From Pseudomonas sp. B21-023 (GTDB lineage: Bacteria; Pseudomonadota; Gammaproteobacteria; Pseudomonadales; Pseudomonadaceae), in assembly GCF_024749165.1 (NCBI RefSeq), contig NZ_CP087190.1, positions 4,685,501 through 4,749,500 on the forward strand: a DNA stretch of 64,000 nt. Reading direction: 5' to 3'. Under the pieces are notes generated by a model, which was not told the DNA's origin, did not search any database, and saw nothing but the letters and a program-made list of their open reading frames with translations. The translations under genes and the position numbers were made by a program. Positions 61,741 to 64,000 of the stretch are shown piece after piece. Position 1 is the first letter of the stretch. Each line of letters starts with the position of its first letter.

Positions 61741-62715
61741 ATGACCCAATCCAGCGAGCTGATCCAATCCGCCCAGCGCACCCTGCGCCTCGAACTCGAG
61801 GCCGTGGAGGCCCTGCTGGCCCGCATCGACGGGGACTTCGTCAAGGCCTGCGAACTGATCCTGGCCAGCAAGGGGCGGGTCGTGGTGGTAGGCATGGGCA
61901 AGTCGGGGCACATCGGCAACAAGATCGCCGCCACCCTGGCCAGCACCGGCACCCCGGCGTTCTTCGTGCACCCGGCCGAGGCCAGCCATGGCGACATGGG
62001 CATGATCACCCGTGACGATGTCATTCTTGCCCTGTCCAACTCCGGCAGCACCGCCGAGATCATCACCCTGCTGCCCTTGATCAAGCGCCTGGGCATCCAG
62101 ATGATCAGCCTCACCGGCAAACCGGACTCGCCCCTGGCCCAGGCCGCCGAGGTCAACCTCGACGCCAGCGTCGCCCAGGAAGCCTGCCCGCTCAACCTTG
62201 CGCCGACCTCCTCCACCACCGCGGCGCTGGCGCTGGGCGACGCCCTGGCCATCGCCCTGCTGGAGGCTCGCGGCTTCACCGCCGAAGACTTTGCCTTCTC
62301 CCACCCGGGCGGCGCGCTGGGCCGTCGCCTGCTGCTGAAGGTCGAGAACGTCATGCATGCCGGCGAAGAGCTGCCCGTGGTAAAGAGCGGCACCCTGCTC
62401 AAGGACGCGCTGCTTGAAATGTCTCGCAAAGGTTTGGGCATGACCGTGGTGCTGGGTAACGACGGCAAGCTGGCCGGCGTCTTCACCGACGGTGACCTGC
62501 GCCGCAGCCTGGACCGCAACATCGACGTGCACAAGACGCTCATCGACGAAGTCATGACCGTGCACGGCAAGACCGCCCGCGCCGAGATGCTCGCCGCCGA
62601 GGCACTGAAGATCATGGAAGACCACAAGATCAGCGCGCTGGTGGTTGTCGATCAGGACGACCGCCCGACCGGCGCCCTGAACATGCACGACCTGCTGCGC
62701 GCCGGAGTAATGTAA
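61741..62715 (+). CDS. kdsD: Arabinose-5-phosphate isomerase
   Basis: A 324-aa enzyme making D-arabinose-5-phosphate from ribulose-5-phosphate for Kdo synthesis. The SIS domain (about 35-170) has VVVVGMGKSGHIGNKIAATLAS, HGDMGMITRDDVILALSNSGSTAE and PTSSTTAALALGDALA; two CBS domains follow (MSRKGLGMTVVLGND, KISALVVVDQDDRP). The kdsC ATG follows the stop directly, so the two are coupled. Confidence 0.96.
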   Translation: MTQSSELIQSAQRTLRLELEAVEALLARIDGDFVKACELILASKGRVVVVGMGKSGHIGNKIAATLASTGTPAFFVHPAEASHGDMGMITRDDVILALSNSGSTAEIITLLPLIKRLGIQMISLTGKPDSPLAQAAEVNLDASVAQEACPLNLAPTSSTTAALALGDALAIALLEARGFTAEDFAFSHPGGALGRRLLLKVENVMHAGEELPVVKSGTLLKDALLEMSRKGLGMTVVLGNDGKLAGVFTDGDLRRSLDRNIDVHKTLIDEVMTVHGKTARAEMLAAEALKIMEDHKISALVVVDQDDRPTGALNMHDLLRAGVM

Positions 62716-63240
62716 ATGACCCAGGACCTGATGCAACGCGCCAAGGCCATCAAGCTGGCGGTGTTCGACGTCGACGGCGTGCTCACCGATGGCCGCCTGT
62801 ACTTCCTCGAAGACGGCAGCGAGTTCAAGACGTTCAACACCCTCGACGGCCACGGCATCAAGATGCTCATGGCCTCGGGCGTGACCACCGCGATCATCAG
62901 CGGTCGCAAGACCCCCGTGGTCGAGCGCCGGGCGAAAAATCTCGGCATCCCGCACCTGTTCCAGGGGCGCGAGGACAAACTGGTGGTGCTGGACGGCCTG
63001 CTCGCCGAACTCAATCTAAGCTATGAGCAGGTCGCCTACCTCGGCGACGACCTGCCCGACCTGCCAGTGATCCGCCGCGTCGGGCTGGGCATGGCGGTGC
63101 AGAATGCCGCGGCCTTCGTTCGCCAGCACGCCCACGGGGTTACCCAGGCCCGCGGCGGCGAAGGCGCCGCCCGCGAGTTCTGTGAACTGATCATGCAGGC
63201 CCAGGGCACCCTGGACGCTGCCAACGCCCATTACCTGTAA
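62716..63240 (+). CDS. kdsC: 3-deoxy-D-manno-octulosonate 8-phosphate phosphatase
   Basis: A 174-aa HAD phosphatase releasing Kdo from Kdo-8-P. HAD motifs: FDVDGVLTDG (nucleophile Asp and acid/base Asp), ISGRKTPVVERR, and YLGDDLPDLPV. The length is typical of the tetrameric C0-cap KdsC. It lies between kdsD and lptC in the standard LPS-transport/Kdo operon. Confidence 0.96.
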   Translation: MTQDLMQRAKAIKLAVFDVDGVLTDGRLYFLEDGSEFKTFNTLDGHGIKMLMASGVTTAIISGRKTPVVERRAKNLGIPHLFQGREDKLVVLDGLLAELNLSYEQVAYLGDDLPDLPVIRRVGLGMAVQNAAAFVRQHAHGVTQARGGEGAAREFCELIMQAQGTLDAANAHYL

Positions 63241-63248
63241 GGCTGCCC

Positions 63249-63821
63249 ATGCTCAGCAAGAAGATCAGAAATGTCGCGCTGCTAGGCGGGATCGCCGCCG
63301 TGCTGGTTGCTGTAGGCTACTGGAACATCAGCCCGGAGAGTTTCCTCGAACAGCCCCAGGCCCAGGTCGACCAGAGCGCTGTCGACTACTACGCGATCAA
63401 CGCCCACAGCTTGCAGTTCCTGCCCGACGGCAAGCTGCAGTACGAAATGACCGCCGCCAAGGTCGAGCACCTCAAGGCCAGCGAGGTTACCCTGGTGACC
63501 ACCCCCGACCTGCACATGTACCGTGGTACCGAATACCCGTGGCATGTGCAGAGCAAGCGCGCCGAGGTCAACCCGGACGGCACCGAGGTGGAGTTGATCG
63601 ACGAGGTGCGCGTGGCGCGCACCGACGAGAAGCAACGCGAAACCATCATCACCAGCACACGCATGACCGTGTTCCCGCAGAAGCAATATGCGCAGACCGA
63701 GCAAGCCGTTAGAATCGACGGCGCCGGTGGCACGACTACGGGCAAAGGAATGAAAGCGTATTTGAAAGAAGGCAGGATGGACCTGCTCTCTAACGTAAGA
63801 GGACAGTATGAGGCTCGTTAA
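63249..63821 (+). CDS. lptC: LPS export protein LptC
   Basis: A 190-aa inner-membrane-anchored LPS transport protein. One N-terminal TM helix (NVALLGGIAAVLVAVGYW) precedes a periplasmic beta-jellyroll (SVDYYAINAHSLQFLPDGKLQYEMTAAKVEHLKAS-like strands). It overlaps lptA by 14 nt and passes LPS from LptBFG to LptA. Confidence 0.93.
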   Translation: MLSKKIRNVALLGGIAAVLVAVGYWNISPESFLEQPQAQVDQSAVDYYAINAHSLQFLPDGKLQYEMTAAKVEHLKASEVTLVTTPDLHMYRGTEYPWHVQSKRAEVNPDGTEVELIDEVRVARTDEKQRETIITSTRMTVFPQKQYAQTEQAVRIDGAGGTTTGKGMKAYLKEGRMDLLSNVRGQYEAR

Positions 63822-64000
63822 AACCATCCCCCTTCTGCTCAGCCTGGGCGTAGCACTGGGAAGCGCGAGCGCCTTCGCCCTGCCGAACGACCGTGACCAG
63901 CCGATCCGCATCCAGGCGGACAACGCCCACCTGGACGACAAACAGGGCGTGGCCACCTACACGGGCGACGTGATCATCACCCAGGGCTCAATGATGATCA
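63808..64000 (+). CDS. lptA: LPS-bridging protein LptA (LptH), truncated by window end
   Basis: The first 64 codons of the periplasmic LPS carrier; it continues beyond the window. The signal peptide MRLVKTIPLLLSLGVALGSASAFA is followed by the jellyroll start (RDQPIRIQADNAHLDDKQGVATYTGDV). It starts inside lptC. In Pseudomonas this protein is also called LptH. Confidence 0.93.
   Translation, partial: MRLVKTIPLLLSLGVALGSASAFALPNDRDQPIRIQADNAHLDDKQGVATYTGDVIITQGSMMI

Overview
The window is GC-rich chromosomal DNA of a fluorescent Pseudomonas, most likely of the P. putida group. The protein sequences (MvaT/TurA, BifA, the Ttg2/Mla transporter, OlsBA, XenB, short-form HisG) and the gene order match blocks I remember from P. 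putida KT2440 (roughly PP_1362 to PP_1371 and PP_0897 to PP_0967) and from P. aeruginosa (PA4307-PA4375 and PA4447-PA4460). That synteny is from memory and was not searched. I see no rRNA, tRNA or CRISPR array.

Layout. 1-9.0 kb: a dCache chemoreceptor; a three-gene glycan/lipid cluster (GT4 glycosyltransferase, DUF2334 deacetylase-like protein, flippase-like membrane protein); purU; the H-NS-like silencer mvaT; sbcB; a PilZ protein and a small lipoprotein. 9.2-13.5 kb: pykA, a 2Fe-2S ferredoxin reductase and class I fumarase. 13.6-19.6 kb: an accessory island with a beta-rich protein of unknown function and a large RHS/YD-repeat toxin-like system split into two translationally coupled genes. 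19.7-25.1 kb: leftward envelope/stress genes (GNAT, DJ-1/PfpI, PLD-type cardiolipin synthase-like, YceI, a small Cys protein, a beta-lactamase-fold hydrolase, an acyl-CoA dehydrogenase-like protein). 25.3-28.9 kb: olsBA ornithine-lipid genes, acpH, and a compact pyeR-xenB operon with conspicuous palindromic operators. 29.0-35.8 kb: a second accessory island with an autotransporter and two tandem paralogous Ig-like proteins separated by an IS5-type MITE. 36.2-43.0 kb: a coiled-coil membrane protein, an SDR epimerase, argP/argO, sodB and bifA. 43.2-52.7 kb: an imelysin / di-haem oxidoreductase / imelysin / DUF1513 cluster followed by the MexVW-type RND pump. 52.7-53.6 kb: a gene-free stretch holding a long inverted repeat. 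53.6-64.0 kb: leftward hisC-hisD-hisG, murA, ibaG and the mla/ttg2 operon, then divergent kdsD-kdsC-lptC-lptA (the last runs off the window).

Functionally, much of the backbone serves the cell envelope: MurA makes peptidoglycan precursor, KdsD/KdsC make Kdo, LptC/LptA carry LPS, Mla maintains outer-membrane lipid asymmetry, OlsBA makes phosphorus-free ornithine lipids, and the PLD protein acts on phospholipids. The most unusual parts are the split RHS locus with its His/Cys C-terminal domain and no visible immunity gene, the tandem Ig-like paralogs with the MITE between them, and the 0.8-kb inverted-repeat region. No large undescribed system is obvious; the RHS locus and the Ig-like/autotransporter island are the best candidates for new biology.
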